A DNA stretch of 64,000 nt. Source: Sipunculus nudus (lineage: Eukaryota; Annelida; Sipuncula; Golfingiida; Sipunculidae). The stretch lies in the NCBI GenBank assembly GCA_026874595.1, contig CM049322.1, positions 28,149,340 through 28,213,339 of the forward strand, given 5' to 3'. Positions 23,405 to 36,765 of this stretch are shown here, piece by piece (position 1 is the stretch's first letter; every line of letters starts with the position of its first letter). Both the position numbers and the translations under genes were made by a program. The notes beneath the pieces are model-generated. The model made no database searches. It worked only from the letters and a program-made list of their open reading frames with translations, and was not told the origin of the DNA.

Positions 23405-25046
23405 TGCCCATGTATTTCAAGGCAACTCGGTAAATAACTTGCCATCAAACATGGTCTGTAAACACCAGCACAATCACACACATCAACACAGATATATGTA
23501 ATGTTGTTTAACCACTATATCGGGCGTATACTACAATAGAGGACCGCGCTGTTTTGTGTACCTGGACTGCACCTACAGGGATATATATGTATTTTGGGGT
23601 GTATAATATTTTCTAGAACCGTGCTATATACTCAGTAAAATGACACATAATTTTGCTCTCACTCTGAATTTAATATATTTACATCTTATTAAATCATATT
23701 AGTTTTTTAAATCTCATTTAGATTTTAATATATCAACATTTATATACATACAGATATATATATTTATATATGTTTAATCATGTTGATCGTTTACCTTCAT
23801 GACCTAAATATATTTTGTCATGATGATTAGTACACTGTGAGGTCGGCTTCCTAACCAATGTCATGTTTACGAAATTTGCAAATATACTGTTCATAGCTTT
23901 ACCTGTCAGATTCTTCATATGGAAATTCCAAACCTTAATTCATTATTTATTCATTTTCTAAAGCAACAATGAAAGTATATTAAAATTTAAGCCGAATGCA
24001 AAAGTCCTGATAGAATGCAAGAGTCCTGATACAATGCAAGAATCCTGATACAATGCAAGAGTTTGTTAATGACACAGTTTATCTCACCTGGAACACACGT
24101 TCATGTGGTAGAATATTTAGACACATACACTTTGACATCCACGGTAACCTACGTTTAGAAACGCAGCACGAAACGACAGATATGAATTGGCATGCGGTAT
24201 AGTTTGTAAAGGGAAAGTTGTGAGGTGAGTGAACACATATATGGTCTGAATATTACGGATATATACCAATGTAGCCTATACTATATATGACCTTGAATGA
24301 ATAAAAGATAAAAGTATCATTATAATGAAAATATTCTGACATTGAGCACAGCCAACAGTGTATGAGTGTATTATACTCTTTGGACTTCTGTGTCGATACT
24401 GAGGATAAACAAACCACGCAGCACGTGCCGGATGGACATAGATAGCTAATTAGACTAAGGATATATATTTTCTAGTTTTCGTTATTTCTGATATATGATA
24501 TCTGTATAATCAGTGTAAAACAATGAATATCATTTGGGCATATAGAGGTTGTAAAAATGGTAAATCTACAATTATCAAACGAATGTTAAAGAACAAGACA
24601 GATATATAGGAGCCTGATGCGTTATCTTTGTGTGTAATGCCGCTCATTCTCTCGGCTGGTTTCCCGGATAAAATGCAAACGACGGAGTTTTGTGACTCTA
24701 TGGATTATTTGGACGAACACACCTATGTAGGTGCAAGTGTTCTGCGGTAAACCAATGTGTTCAGGTTTTACCACAGAGGCACGAGGGTATTACGCGTACA
24801 AACTGGCGAAGCTTTATCACATGAACGCAATAACAAAAACAAATATATATTATATATATAAGTATATACTACTAAATAAACAGCACCATCGGCTGGTGGC
24901 ATGCATGATCGCCATACAGAGGCGACAACTAAGTTTAAGTTTCTCTTATAATTATTATTATATAAAGGCATAATGAGGCAGGCACGTGCATGCAGGCCTG
25001 GTAAACCTGTAGTGAGGTTTGCCCCATATATATCATCTCATCTCAC

Positions 25047-25049
<3 letters not shown>
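23402..25049. other. AT-rich sequence with a 19-bp repeat
   Basis: No gene recognised. A short repeat of AATGCAAGAGTCCTGATAC occupies 23995-24061 (about 3.5 copies). The rest is unique AT-rich DNA. Confidence 0.7.
23995..24061. repeat. 19-bp tandem repeat, about 3.5 copies
   Basis: The unit AATGCAAGAGTCCTGATAC is repeated with one or two changes per copy. Confidence 0.9.

Positions 25050-25101
<52 letters not shown>
25050..25101. repeat. (TA)n microsatellite
   Basis: About 26 TA units. Confidence 0.96.
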
Positions 25102-25103
<2 letters not shown>

Positions 25104-25549
25104 TCATATATAATAAAAACGGTTGTAGTGAGCTTAATATTTGTTTGTCAGCATGCATTCACACTCGCCAGTCAGTTTCAGTATACCAGTGATTAAAGTC
25201 CTGCTTATAGCTAATGAAAGTATCCGAGGTTCATAACGATAAACTCAAAAAACGCCAACATTTAGGGGTCACTGTGTCCTCGATGGTATGTGTATAAACT
25301 CCACATTACTTTGGTGATGAACCAAAGTGTTACATAATATAAACTTAACAAAATAAACTTAAGTACTGCACCAAATTATATGTTAGTTGGTTAATTAGTT
25401 ATGTAGTTAGCCAGAAAGATTGATGGAAACAAATCAAACCAACATTATATAAAATTATACTTAAAATTTTATCACGTGCATTGTTTTTATTCAAGTCTAA
25501 CCACATACAACATTTAACATAAATATAGAAGAAAGCAGAATGATTTAAA

Positions 25550-26110
25550 GAAAAACATTATAATGAACGGTTTGAGTATGACCTTGCCTCAATAGCTTGT
25601 GACTGGTTAATGATAATGATTCACGGCAACAAAATGTCACGTGACATCCCTCGGACCGCCTAGAACTCATTAAAATGCATTTTTTTAATTTATGTTGGTT
25701 CCGATTAAATGTGGCGGCCCAATATCCATGCATGACGTCATAACAACACGTGGAGCGGCAGTGAACAGCAAGCGAGGCCACACACCATACGGAGAGCTGA
25801 TACCAACTCCACACAGGTGGATAAGTACAATGTCATTACAAAACCCGCACCGCCATAAACCCTGGTTACATCAAACGGTGTCTTTATGATATTATTACAC
25901 TCTTACGTCGCAGGAGGTATAAAGATACGCTGGTCTATATCACTTTTATGACGTATCCATGTAACTGAGACTGCGTCATATTCGTGAGAAGCCGCCGCTT
26001 TTAATAGTTGTGCTTCTGTTTTATTATGGGTTTCTGTTTGGACCAGCAGCTCTAAGAAGGCACGACTCGGATTCCTCAGTTTGCACACGAGATGGCTTTA
26101 TTATATCCTA
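25550..26110. promoter_or_regulatory. candidate regulatory island with CRE and E-boxes
   Basis: A patch less AT-rich than its flanks. It carries GTCACGTGAC at 25636-25645, a full CRE TGACGTCA at 25733-25740 and CACGTG a few bases further on (about 25748). Frames on both strands compete (25545-25814 minus, 25692-25889 plus), and none shows a domain. A cis-regulatory role is inferred only from motif content. Confidence 0.3.
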
Positions 26111-27874
26111 ACATTTTTCGGATCTTTAAATTATGACCCGTTACTGTAAGCTCACAGTGCATGTGCAAACAAAGTCAGAAATGACAATCCTTGCACATGA
26201 TGGGAGGTGACGATGATTCTTTTAATTCTATAAAATGTGTGTATACGCCTTAATTAATGGCTTACTCCTGCACACGTACAGTTAATAAAACATTACCTGT
26301 CATATAATATATATATATATATATATATATTATAATATACTATAATATATAAAATATATAATGTATTGGGATAGCAGTCAATGAGGCGGTAGAAAGGGAC
26401 CTATATTTTTTTAATTGAGATATTAACGGGTGAAAATATATACAGCTTTTCACAGATTCCGGGAATATGACGGTTCATTAATGCCTGCACGGAACAACAA
26501 TTATAATGGTCAGTATTAACCGTTTCCAACAATACTCAACTCAAACCATGCATTTTTTCTTTTTATTTAAATCATTCATACGCTCATACATACAGCAAAC
26601 CACAAGATCGTGTACAAGTGTCACTTAGTGAATTTAGGAATGTTATTACGATCAAATAAACGGCTTAAGTTGCGCCCCGCAATTATTTTACTTCGTGCAT
26701 GCGCTTATAATATAATAAAATAATATAAATAATATAATATAATATAAAAAAGGAATAATATGATATATATTTATAAAACAAACAAATATAATATGATCAT
26801 TATTTGAAGAAATAATGCACAGACTGTTTACTGTAGCTGTTTGAAAATAATAAAAAAAAATATTAAAAAAACAAAGACATATACATCTTCCGATATAAAC
26901 CATCTCAAGATGGTTCTGACCCAATAACTGACATACTGATAATAAAATAAGTTATACAAAAATGTTACTATTTTATATATTAATTAAATTATATACTTGT
27001 CATATTAATAGAATTAAAACATATATAAAATTTAAAATATTATATATTTAGTAAAATTAGAAAATAAAATTCAATGTACAAGGTATAAAACCTTTCCACT
27101 CTTTCATTTCTATATAATACATCATCTAACCATTTGAACATCAACTTCAACAACGACAGAAATAAATTATACACTAGTTTATATAGGTCAAAATTGAGAC
27201 AGGTTACAGTGGATATAAGAATAGAATTCCGGAAGAAAATTTTCATTTTCATTTGTTTATAATCTAAAGTGTATTTTTGGGGTGTGAACGTTACAATTTA
27301 AATTCCTCAGCTGATCTCAATGCTATAGGTGTTTGCCGGTAAAATATGGCGCGAGGATCGTGTAAAATATGATGGAGCATTTATTAAATCTTTCTTCGTT
27401 CAAAGCTGTACGCATATATCGTTATATAGATAATGATCATATGGGTCAGATCGGAAGATGAACCTTAATATACTAATAATCGTACATACATACATATACA
27501 CATAGTTGATGGTGATTATATCTAGCTGTATCATAAATCGAGCAACTACAACTATGGCTCTTACGGTCATAGTGTAAATATGAGAAGATATACTGATTAG
27601 GGTTATTAATTTTACAGTAATTCAAAGATATTTTGTGAAACATAATAAACAAATCTGCTTTCTGTGGCATGGAGAATATGGACAGACATATATTACCACA
27701 CGAAGCTTAACATACATTCACCACTTGTAAACTCTTTACAGACAGATCACCAATAAATGAAGCTTGTGTATAGTTATCAATCATGACAATTCATCTGAAT
27801 GTCAACATGATAAATAAAAATATAGTTTTAATTATAGCTATTTTTTACCATTTATTAAGTCTTTCATGAATTGA

Positions 27875-27947
<73 letters not shown>

Positions 27948-29229
27948 TACTTTAACTTTATTTCTTTTAATTTTTCTGATCCCTTCAACCTTTGACTGAA
28001 TAATACATGGTGTGTATAGCTATAAATATAATTATCTAAAGTGTTCCTTCTGATTTATATATTATATGTTAATAGTCATATATCTTATATGTTCATATTC
28101 ATATCTTACATGTTCCTAATGGTTAAATAAATGCTCACGTTATATGTATAAACAGTCTTCCATAAATGATAATGTATTCATAGTATACTTGTTAATCTGA
28201 GTATTGAAAAGACGCTCATTCAAATAAAGGTTCATTTAAACATATTGAAATTTCTCTTTATACAAATTGATACCATTCAAAAACTACTATAGTATCACAT
28301 ATTTAACCGCTTACTTTATATATAAGTGCACACACGCACACGAGAGCATATAGTTTCAAAATAACATGCACCCTGTAAATAGGGTGTGTCATTAAGAAAT
28401 TGATACAGAATAAGTATACATGTTACAATTAAAAATAATGCTTTTTGAAATTTTATATTAAACACACATATGTATTTATTTATATATTTATTGACATTAA
28501 TTATTCGATATTGATATCTTTTACATTACACTGACAAATTGCACCATATGTTAATTTTCTTTACTTCATTAATATATATATGTGTGTGTGTATGTATACA
28601 CATAGCTAGACCGAAGAGCTTTACACATTTTACTAAATTACACAATTTTTGTACAACACCTTTATTAATACATATATAACTGGGCACCACACGCAACACG
28701 TTACATATACACACATCTGCTCACACACACATATAAATAAATATATATATATATATATACTTTACAACCCTCGAAAATGCGGGGTACCGAAAGATCATCA
28801 ATATATAAATAGTTCTGTAAATATTCTTTTAGATTTATTGGTTTAAACAATATTTTATTGCAAAATAGCAAGAGGATATAAGAAAACAGGGCATAGCCCT
28901 CGATGTATTTTTAACAACTTGTGAATAATTTTAGAACTAATTGTATAACTTTGAAATTAAAAATGTTTGCAATTCCGAAAGAAAGCACTGCTTAATTGTC
29001 ATGGAAACGCTCCCTAGCGCTGACATAGCCTTTGTCCTGATTACAGAAAAAATGGCCAAATAACAAGATTTTCTTCCTTCTATAACTAACCACATTTAAA
29101 TGTCTCATTTGCATATTTAAATTCTGGTTTTTAACAGATAAAAAAATTGATTTAGCATTGACACTAAGACGGTATCAATAAAACAGGGTTGAGTTTTGAG
29201 TGGTCTTTGCACTCTATACACACACTCAC
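26111..29229. other. AT-rich sequence with several (TA)n tracts
   Basis: Contains (TA)n at 26307-26330, an ATAATATAAT run at about 26705-26760, a diverged copy of the 22.1-kb palindromic block at 26899-26930, (TA)n at 27879-27942 and a shorter TA tract at 28731-28760. No gene is supported. A 12-base match to miR-9 at about 27520 was examined and rejected. Confidence 0.7.
27879..27942. repeat. (TA)n microsatellite
   Basis: About 32 pure TA units. Confidence 0.97.
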
Positions 29230-29910
29230 ACACAAGTATTCACTATAGGACAAACCACCGTCTGCGTGAACAAAACGACGAAGCCCGCAGCAGCGCAGAA
29301 AAAAATGCACACGGCCAGAATTTAGCACACAGCTCGCCTACTTTAGGCAAAAACTAGGTCAGATCGGCAGTAACGCTTTCAGAAGAGGAATTTGAACAAT
29401 TTACCCGTGTCTACGTTGTTCAAGCCTCCCAAACTCTACCGGTGACCATGAAGCCGCCATCTTAGCCCAAAGGCTGGTCTACACAGGGATATTTTCACCA
29501 GACAAGGTCGACCAGGCTGCCAAAAGGTCGTGACCTGACCCGCAATAGTGGAAGAGGCGGAGGTTTTTTTGGGTACACTGTCTGGCGTGTTTTTTTTCTG
29601 TGCCATATTTTTCGCGCCACTCTGCTTATCATAGATTGTCGTCTGCCGGTCGCGGCCATCTTGCCCACAGCAGCTTTTCAGGCCGACAAACAAATTTGAA
29701 GATCACGTTGAGGGGCGGTAATATGAGGATTATCACGAGGCCAGTAATACGATCAGTTTCAACGATCAAAATGTTTTGGTTCAGAACGCCACGAGGCCCA
29801 TCTTGCCCTGGGACTTCTTAAAACCAGCCATGACGCCGTGGCCTCCTGGCCGCGTGTTTTGCTGGGTAAAGCTCTGCAGGGTGGTATCTAGACACAGGGT
29901 CCGTGAGTGT
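29230..29910. promoter_or_regulatory. GC-richer island with YY1-like motifs
   Basis: This patch has far more CG dinucleotides than its surroundings. It has two YY1-like GCCATCTT words in good context (GCCGCCATCTT near 29451; GCGGCCATCTTGCCC near 29653) and a third CCCATCTTGCCC near 29799. YY1-like sites of this kind often sit at transcription starts. Overlapping frames exist on both strands (29436-29693 minus, 29600-29821 plus), but neither has a known domain. It could be a promoter with a non-coding first exon. Confidence 0.35.
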
Positions 29911-31219
29911 ATAACAGTTCTACAAGTTTAATCCCCCGATCCAAGTAAGACAGGCACCAAATAATTGGACCAAGAAGGATAAATATTTTTTGTTCAGCTT
30001 CATTAAGACCGAGTGAACAAACCCGGTTTCTGCTTACAGGTTGTAGCTGCCCAAATGTATACGAGGTGCTTTGAAATAAACTCTGCTCGCCTGTCAGTAA
30101 CAGGAATTTGGTTTATATTTGATGTGTGAATGTGAATGTAAATTAGATTAGTGTATTTTGACAAGAGATTGGTGCAGCTTTATTGTGACATATGTTGCTA
30201 AGTTTTATTTAACTCGGGGATAGATTAAGTTCCTACATGCCTTGTATGGTTAAAGCAGCTACTTCTAATTGCATGGCTACTGTAAACTGTTTAATTAGAA
30301 TTGTTTATATCTGCAGAGCTGCATATTTTAGTAGTACCAAGTTTCTTGGCTTTGTGTTAACTGAGAAATAGTTGCACAGAGTTTGTGGAATATCCATAAG
30401 AGTTTTTTTATATATGACGGTAGTCAGAGAAATGGTGTCTCTGGAAAGGTGTTGTTTTTATTGTGATCTCGTCCCCGGTACGTTAATGATTAAATATACA
30501 GGGTTGTGATTAAATATACAGAAGATAGCGAAGTACATACCAGGTATGTACACGTGCTGATATATTATTTATTCCACAATAACCAACAAAAAACATTTCA
30601 ATTTAATAATAAAGTAAAATTAAGTTAAAGAAAATGTGATCCGTAACATAATAGTATTCTGCAGTTACTTCACATTTTCAGTAAAGTTGTTGACTGTTTA
30701 TAAGCAGATAATGCTAATCTGTCTTTATGTCCAGAGGTATAGCCTGATATGTGTGCATTGTTATCACTTTTGTTCATATACAGGTGTTTGGCATGGACCA
30801 GCTGTAATATATATATATGCGTACATCCTGACCTCTGTTGCTTATTTTTTGAGTAAGTTTCTGGGCAAAACAAAACTCTATAATTATTTATGATTAACTA
30901 ATGGCAGAGGGACGCTTATTGAAGAACTACTTTTCATTTCATTAGAGATTTGTCACTGATTTTAAATAAGAAATAAGTGTTTCCATATTTTGGTTATCTT
31001 ACCTGCATGGTGGGCGTGATAAAAGCCTCCCCAAGTCGAAAGTCAATTATAAAGGACAAAAACCCATACTTATAGAAACCATTAAAATTATCCCTATGAA
31101 ATAAAAATGGTAAGTTTATTTTATAGACAACTTTTAAATTATATAGAACTTATTAATTCCTATCTTTATGAAATATAATATTCTATGATATTATTTAATA
31201 CATGTATCATACAAAAGTG

Positions 31220-31258
<39 letters not shown>

Positions 31259-31262
<4 letters not shown>

Positions 31263-31345
31263 CGTTAATAAATTAAATTCTTGATTAGAGTAAAATAATA
31301 AAATGCTTCAATGAAGTGTTAATGTATTAAATTTCAAGTGAGAGT
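31259..31345. repeat. dispersed repeat copy adjoining a (TA)n tract
   Basis: Starts GAACGTTAATAAATTAAATT at the edge of a (TA)n tract, then GAGAGTAAA-like and AAAATGCTT(C/T)AATGAAGTGTT words. A second copy with the same start and order lies at 52796-52862, also at the edge of a (TA)n tract. The first copy partly repeats itself after AATGTATTAAATTTCAAGTG. It is a short interspersed element of unknown class. Confidence 0.7.
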
Positions 31346-33427
31346 AAAAAAACTGAAGCTGAACACCAATTAACTTTCATTAAATATGATCCTTCAATAT
31401 GTATAGCCATAAGAACCTGTCAGATACAATCATATTCAAATTTATTCAATTACAGTTGCCTCTGCTGATCAAATATAAACCAGCTATAAAAGGAAAATAT
31501 GATACAATGTTGAAATATATGAGAAGTTTCAGGTGAGTTAAGCTGTATTCATAAATTTGTGATTTTTATATGAAATTTTATTTTCGCCATAAAAAATACA
31601 GTAATTGAAACAAATTAAATGAGTCAGCTGAAATGCAAAGAGAAATTTACAATAAAATTGTGTAAAAAACTTAAGGAAATACTGGTATCAGATATTTGGA
31701 GTTCCTATTTAAAACCATTTATGTCAACAATGTAAAATTTGATTTTTATTATGAAAAACTATTAATATATGTGAAAAAATGAACAACTGAACAGAGCCAG
31801 CTGCTTCCATCTGTCACTCTCGATGCATTTAAAATACTATATACTGTGTTATATAATGTATGTATATTAATTAGTAAACCAATAAGTTGGCATCAGTAAA
31901 CATACAAAATTATTCCTGAAGGTTATTACAAATAAAAATATGGAATTTGGTCAAGGGTATATATGTTTTTGTCCGGTTGGTGTTTGTCTGGTTGAACTTT
32001 TGTCCGGTGGGCTCTTGTCGAGGTTCCTTCCTATTCATAGCGTGAAGCCTTTACACAGATTTTATGATTATTACACTAAACTTTTGCAAAACTTTTTTAT
32101 TCTTCGCTATTTACTATTCTGCTATTCACATGAGCACATCCAGCCAAGTTAGGGGGTGTATCATATACAGGGGGCCAAACCAAACTGTTCACACAAGAAG
32201 TTAACCAACGTTAGGAAGGATTAAATTTGCATGGAAAAATTATAGTCACGTCAAAAAGGACAGGTGCCATTTTATTTATTCTCTGTCCCGGTATAGATCC
32301 CGGTAAAAAAATATAAATAAAAAATCAATCCAAAAGTTGTTTTAAGACCCAAATAATGTTAAACTTTAAACATAAATCCTCAACCATTTAAATTAATTTT
32401 AATTCATATATTATTTATTATATAATTATATTCATATATTACAAATAATATTACCTTCATGATCAAAATTTTAATTTTGTTTCGATAAAAAATAACAATG
32501 TAAAAGAAAGAAAGATGTCTGACAAAAATATTATATGTTAATAACGAAATATAAATATTTATTTTTATATCAGCTATATATATAAAATTGTTTTGATACT
32601 GGATACTATAATTTTTTAAAAATTATTTTTTGAAAATCAATTTGTGAAACAAATGAAAATGTACATAATACATATGTCAGTAAATATAAAGAACGCTCTG
32701 CCTGGTTTAATATAATAGACAGAACTGTTTAAAATAAGTTTCGAATCAATTTTAAATTGACTTTTATCGCAAGGGATGTAACCTTAACCCTGCCTTCAAT
32801 ATGTAAATATGTTCCCGTGGTTTATATCTTATAAGACATCAGATAAATAGGTCAGCGAAAACAACTATACAACATTTACTGGCATGTGTTAAGACAAATA
32901 TTAAAAAATACTTACGCTTGGGCCGATTATATATTCCCGATGACGTGTGACGGAAGTCGTTGTGGTATACCCGTCACCTGAAAAATAAAACGTAAAACGT
33001 TCAGATAACACCATAGATCATCATCATCATTAAAAACATGAACACATTTCTAAAACCTTTTTTAACAACAGTTAATGTATATATATAAAGATTTATGCTA
33101 ATGATCTTTTTATTAATTCTTACAAATATATATGGTCAAAACATAAGTTATTTTTTAAATCTTACCGGACGTTTAAATAAATTTGTTTTAGATACTCATG
33201 GTGTCTTCATATTTAATTGAGTCATAAAAATTAAGTGTATATCCTTTAACAATTGGAAATGACTTTTTTAAGCGGGAACATATAAGTTACATGTATCAGA
33301 GAAAGCTTAAACTGCAAAGGCTATAAAACAAAACAAAAATGTAGTGACGGCGTTACCTGACGGCTGGCATGGTGTGCACATGTAACTTGGGCAAAATACA
33401 AGCAGACTGATATTGAATCCCGTGCGA

Positions 33428-33431
<4 letters not shown>

Positions 33432-33493
<62 letters not shown>
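33432..33493. repeat. (TA)n microsatellite
   Basis: About 31 pure TA units. Confidence 0.97.
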
Positions 33494-33497
<4 letters not shown>

Positions 33498-34201
33498 TAT
33501 ATATATTTATACGTGTGTGTGTCACGTGGACTTGACCTTTTGGATACCCTTAATTCTTGCCGCTGGTTTACTTCCATGCACCTCGTTTTTCTATAGTTTT
33601 CGGGGAAAATGCGGTGCATAATTTCTGCCAAGATTCCAGCCATGTATGCTTATTTTTCTTTTAAAATGAAACCTACACTATTTCAATAAATAAGATTAAA
33701 AAAATATGAAAATTATTATTTTTTGTAAGTGTCGTTCTTCATACATATTGTCAGTAGCTTCAGTACTTGCAGAATCTTAATTAAATGTATTTACATGTAC
33801 ACTTCATGTTAAATTGGAAAAGCAACCTCCAGTCTTCATCAAAAGTAGCCAGCTAGACGTAGACGGTGCAAGAAAGACATGTATACACTTTTTAAAAATA
33901 GTCATAAAAAGGGTTTTCACAAGAAAAAAAAAGTTTGAACAGAAACCCCACTGTTAAACAGTTCTGCCGAAATGGTTTCGATAGTTAGTGGAAACCTTTT
34001 TTAAACAGAAACACCTTCAGAACCCTTTGAAAATCCTTTATTTTTTTACAGTGGACCGAGCAATCAGGATCTGATGTCTGTGTAATATTATATAAATATA
34101 GCTTATCGTTTGTTATGTATACTGCATTAATATAAAATGTCAACAGATCTGATGTAACTATAATACTCCAAACCACCTGTCCATTGCCCAATTTATTAAC
34201 T

Positions 34202-34912
34202 AGGTGCTTATTGGTCATGACGCTCAGCTGACCAGCAGGCCATTTTAGCCTGACATTCACAACAGGAATTTCATCATCTGAAAGCCGTATTGAGATTAAC
34301 TTAAGATGTGATCTTGACCTTTGACCTTCTGACACCACAGTCGACAGGGTTCTTTCGTAGGTCGTTGGTCACAGATGTGCAGACTGACTCCACTCATGAC
34401 TGGTCTATACAGGGTGTACAAGATAAGAATAACATCAAAGTCAAGGTCAGCACTTTTCGAATTACACTTAGAACTTGATTGAAACATTTTTTTTATCAAA
34501 TTTGGAGACAAAACAGAAGTTATTACATTCACAAGAAATCCTAAAGATGACTTGACATTGTAGTTCAAGGTAAAGGTCACCTCTTCTGGGAACATGGCCA
34601 AAGCAACTGGTGTGTCAAATTTTGAGAAAAAAATATGCTGTTAAAAGTTATAGAGATCATAATAATCCTGCAGGTTTGACAAAAACTGATAACAATGACA
34701 GATGATGGACTGAAAAAAATACGTCGAAAACCAAACAAACAAACATATCAGGTTGTAGGAGACAAGATGGAACCATAACTGAGAAACTGAAAACTTTGCT
34801 GTAATTAAACAGTCTAAAATATAGGAGAAAATGCATGAAAAATGGACACCAGATGAAACCACAAATGAGAAACTGACACCTTGCTGCTATCTAACAGTGT
34901 AAAATATAGGGA
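34202..34912 (+). mobile_element. pearl/Helentron-like element, copy 2 (5' part only)
   Basis: Begins with a diverged family start (TTGGTCATGACGCTCAGCTGACC near 34211-34233) and continues with the ATTCACAACAGGAATTTCATCATCTG segment seen after the start in other copies. No core unit of the 42-kb type and no 3' end are present. Its right part holds two diverged copies of a roughly 105-bp segment (GAAACTG...AACAGT(C/G)TAAAATATAG) at about 34760-34910. Copy 3 begins at its right border, about 710 bp after its own start. Confidence 0.6.
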
Positions 34913-36130
34913 ACAAGTGACCCACGGGTCATGACGCTAAGCTGACTAAAAAGACATTCGCAAAAGGAATGTTTCATGTGAATGACAAATTTTGTAGGTT
35001 GTATCCCCATTCAATGGAGGATATGGGTAACAGAGACCTAATTTCATGGACCTCCCTGGATGCCAAGTTAGAAGATTCTAGGTCCAATTGTTACGATTTG
35101 TGCCTTGTTAACGGACGACCGCATCTTTGAAGGTCCCATAAATGAGAAAATAATGCGTAAAAAATTGCAAACCTTGAGGTGGCGCCACCAGCCTGCAGGA
35201 TTAAACAGTCCATGATGAATATGCATGCAAAGAATCATGGTGATCAATGCATTTGCTGTACAGATACTGGAGCTTTTGTAACAAATTTTTAATTATTCTG
35301 GTGGGTACTTCTGAGCCCTATAGCTTGAAGTATTTGAGTAACAGAGACCTAATTTCAGGTTATCAAAAAGAATTTTCATGGACCTCCCTGGAAGTCAAGT
35401 TAGAAGACTCTAGGTCCGATGGTTACTATTTTTGCCCTGTAAACAGAGGACAAAAGCTTTGAATGTCTCAAAAATAAGAGAAAAAATATGTAAAAATAAG
35501 AAAAAGCAGGTGACGCCACCAGTCAGCAGGAACTGACGAAACACTCAATGATGAATATGCATGAAAAGATTCATGGTGATCAATGCATTCATTGTTCAGA
35601 AACTGGAGGATTTTAATTAATTTTTTTTATTATACTGAGGGGTACTTACAAGCCCTATAGCTCGTAGTATATGGGAAACAAAGGACTGATTTCAAGTTTC
35701 CTAAAAGAGCTTTTATTGGACCTCCATGGATGATAAATTAGAATATTCTAGGTTGAATGGTTACGATTTGTGCCCTGTGAACGGACAACCGCATCTTTGG
35801 ATGTGTCAAAGATAGAGAAGAAAAGGTAAACACTCGAAAATAAATCCAGGTGGCGCCACCAGTCTGCAGGAACTGATGAAACACTCCACGATGAATTAGT
35901 TATTCGGATACTGGAGCTTTCATATCGATTTTTTTCAAATTATTCTGGGGGTACTTCTGAGCTCCATAGCTCGGAGGATATGGGTAACAGAGACCTGATT
36001 TCAGGTTTCCAAGGAGATTTTCATGGACCTCCCTGAATGTCATATAAGAGGATTCCAGGTCCAGCGGTTACGATTTTTGCCTGATTAAGGGGTGGGCGGA
36101 CGGAGAGACGGACGGACAGACGGACGGACA
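34913..36130 (+). mobile_element. pearl/Helentron-like element, copy 3 (3' end missing)
   Basis: Starts ACAAGTGACCCACGGGTCATGACGC. It contains a partial and about three further core units of 330-340 bp, each with GGTGGCGCCACC or a close variant (35178, 35509, 35849), then ATATGGGTAACAGAGACC and TCTAGGTCC(A/G)(A/G)(T/C)(T/G)GTTACGATT. It reaches the GACG/GACA microsatellite (about 36098-36130) but lacks the AGCTCAG...CTGAGCT hairpin end. Instead the sequence passes directly into the GAGTCC satellite. No coding capacity. Confidence 0.7.
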
Positions 36131-36450
36131 GCTCCAAAGTCCGAAGGCTCGAGATTCGAGTCCAGGTCATTTGGAACCCGAGTCCAAGTCCGAGTCCAGG
36201 CCACTCGAGTCTGAGTCTAAGGCCAGGCCACCCGAGTCCAAGTCCAAGTCCGAGTCCAGGCCTTTCGAGCCCAAGACCAAGTCCGAGTCAAGGCCACTCG
36301 ATCGAGTCTAAGTCCAAGTCCGACAGCTTGAGATTCGAATCCAAGTCCAAGTCCGACAGCTTGAGATTCGAGTCCAAGTCCAAGTCCGACAGCTTGAGAT
36401 TCGAGTCCAAGTCATTTGGAACCCGAGTCCAAGTCTGAGTTCGAGTCCAA
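36131..36450. repeat. GAGTCC/AAGTCC hexamer-based satellite
   Basis: Built of CGAGTCCAAGTC words with a longer period in places: a 33-bp unit CCGACAGCTTGAGATTCGA(G/A) plus TCCAAGTCCAAGT is repeated three times near 36319-36415. Its left border is the GACG tract of the neighbouring element. Confidence 0.9.
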
Positions 36451-36698
36451 TATTAATATCCTTAAAAGCAATTTAAAATGTAACTTTCAGATTATCACGT
36501 ACATTTTTACGTTAGTTTACACATGTTTTTACTGTTTTGGTTAATATTAATAGCTCCGGATGCTAAGCTTGGTATATACAGTGTTAGTATTCTGTAATAT
36601 TCTGTTATAGTAGTTCGCATATATACATAAATCTTTATAAAAATTTTATTTCTACTGGGCTGGGGATGGACTCGGTCTGTTTTTTCTAATCCTTTTCT
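36451..36698. other. unique segment between two blocks of GAGTCC satellite
   Basis: About 250 bp of AT-rich DNA without satellite words, flanked on both sides by GAGTCC repeats. It may be an insertion into the satellite; no terminal repeats were seen. Confidence 0.5.
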
Positions 36699-36765
36699 CG
36701 GAGTCTTAGTATCCAAGTCCGAGTCCAGAACCCTCGAGTCCAAGTCTGAGTCCGTAAAAAAGTGG
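36699..36765. repeat. GAGTCC satellite, right block
   Basis: A short continuation of the satellite (TCCAAGTCCGAGTCC, CTCGAGTCCAAGTCTGAGTCC). Confidence 0.85.

Larger units (their letters stand above)
29911..34201. other. AT-rich sequence, no gene recognised
   Basis: Unique AT-rich DNA with (TA)n at 31222-31259, a dispersed repeat at 31259-31345 and (TA)n at 33432-33493. Frames such as those at 30636-30893 and 31940-32152 are short and show no domain. Confidence 0.7.

Noticed and set aside
27500-27560. miR-9-like word ATCTAGCTGTAT near 27520
   Set aside because: Twelve bases match the 3' part of miR-9 but the seed (CTTTGGT) is absent and no complementary arm follows, so a miR-9 gene is not supported.
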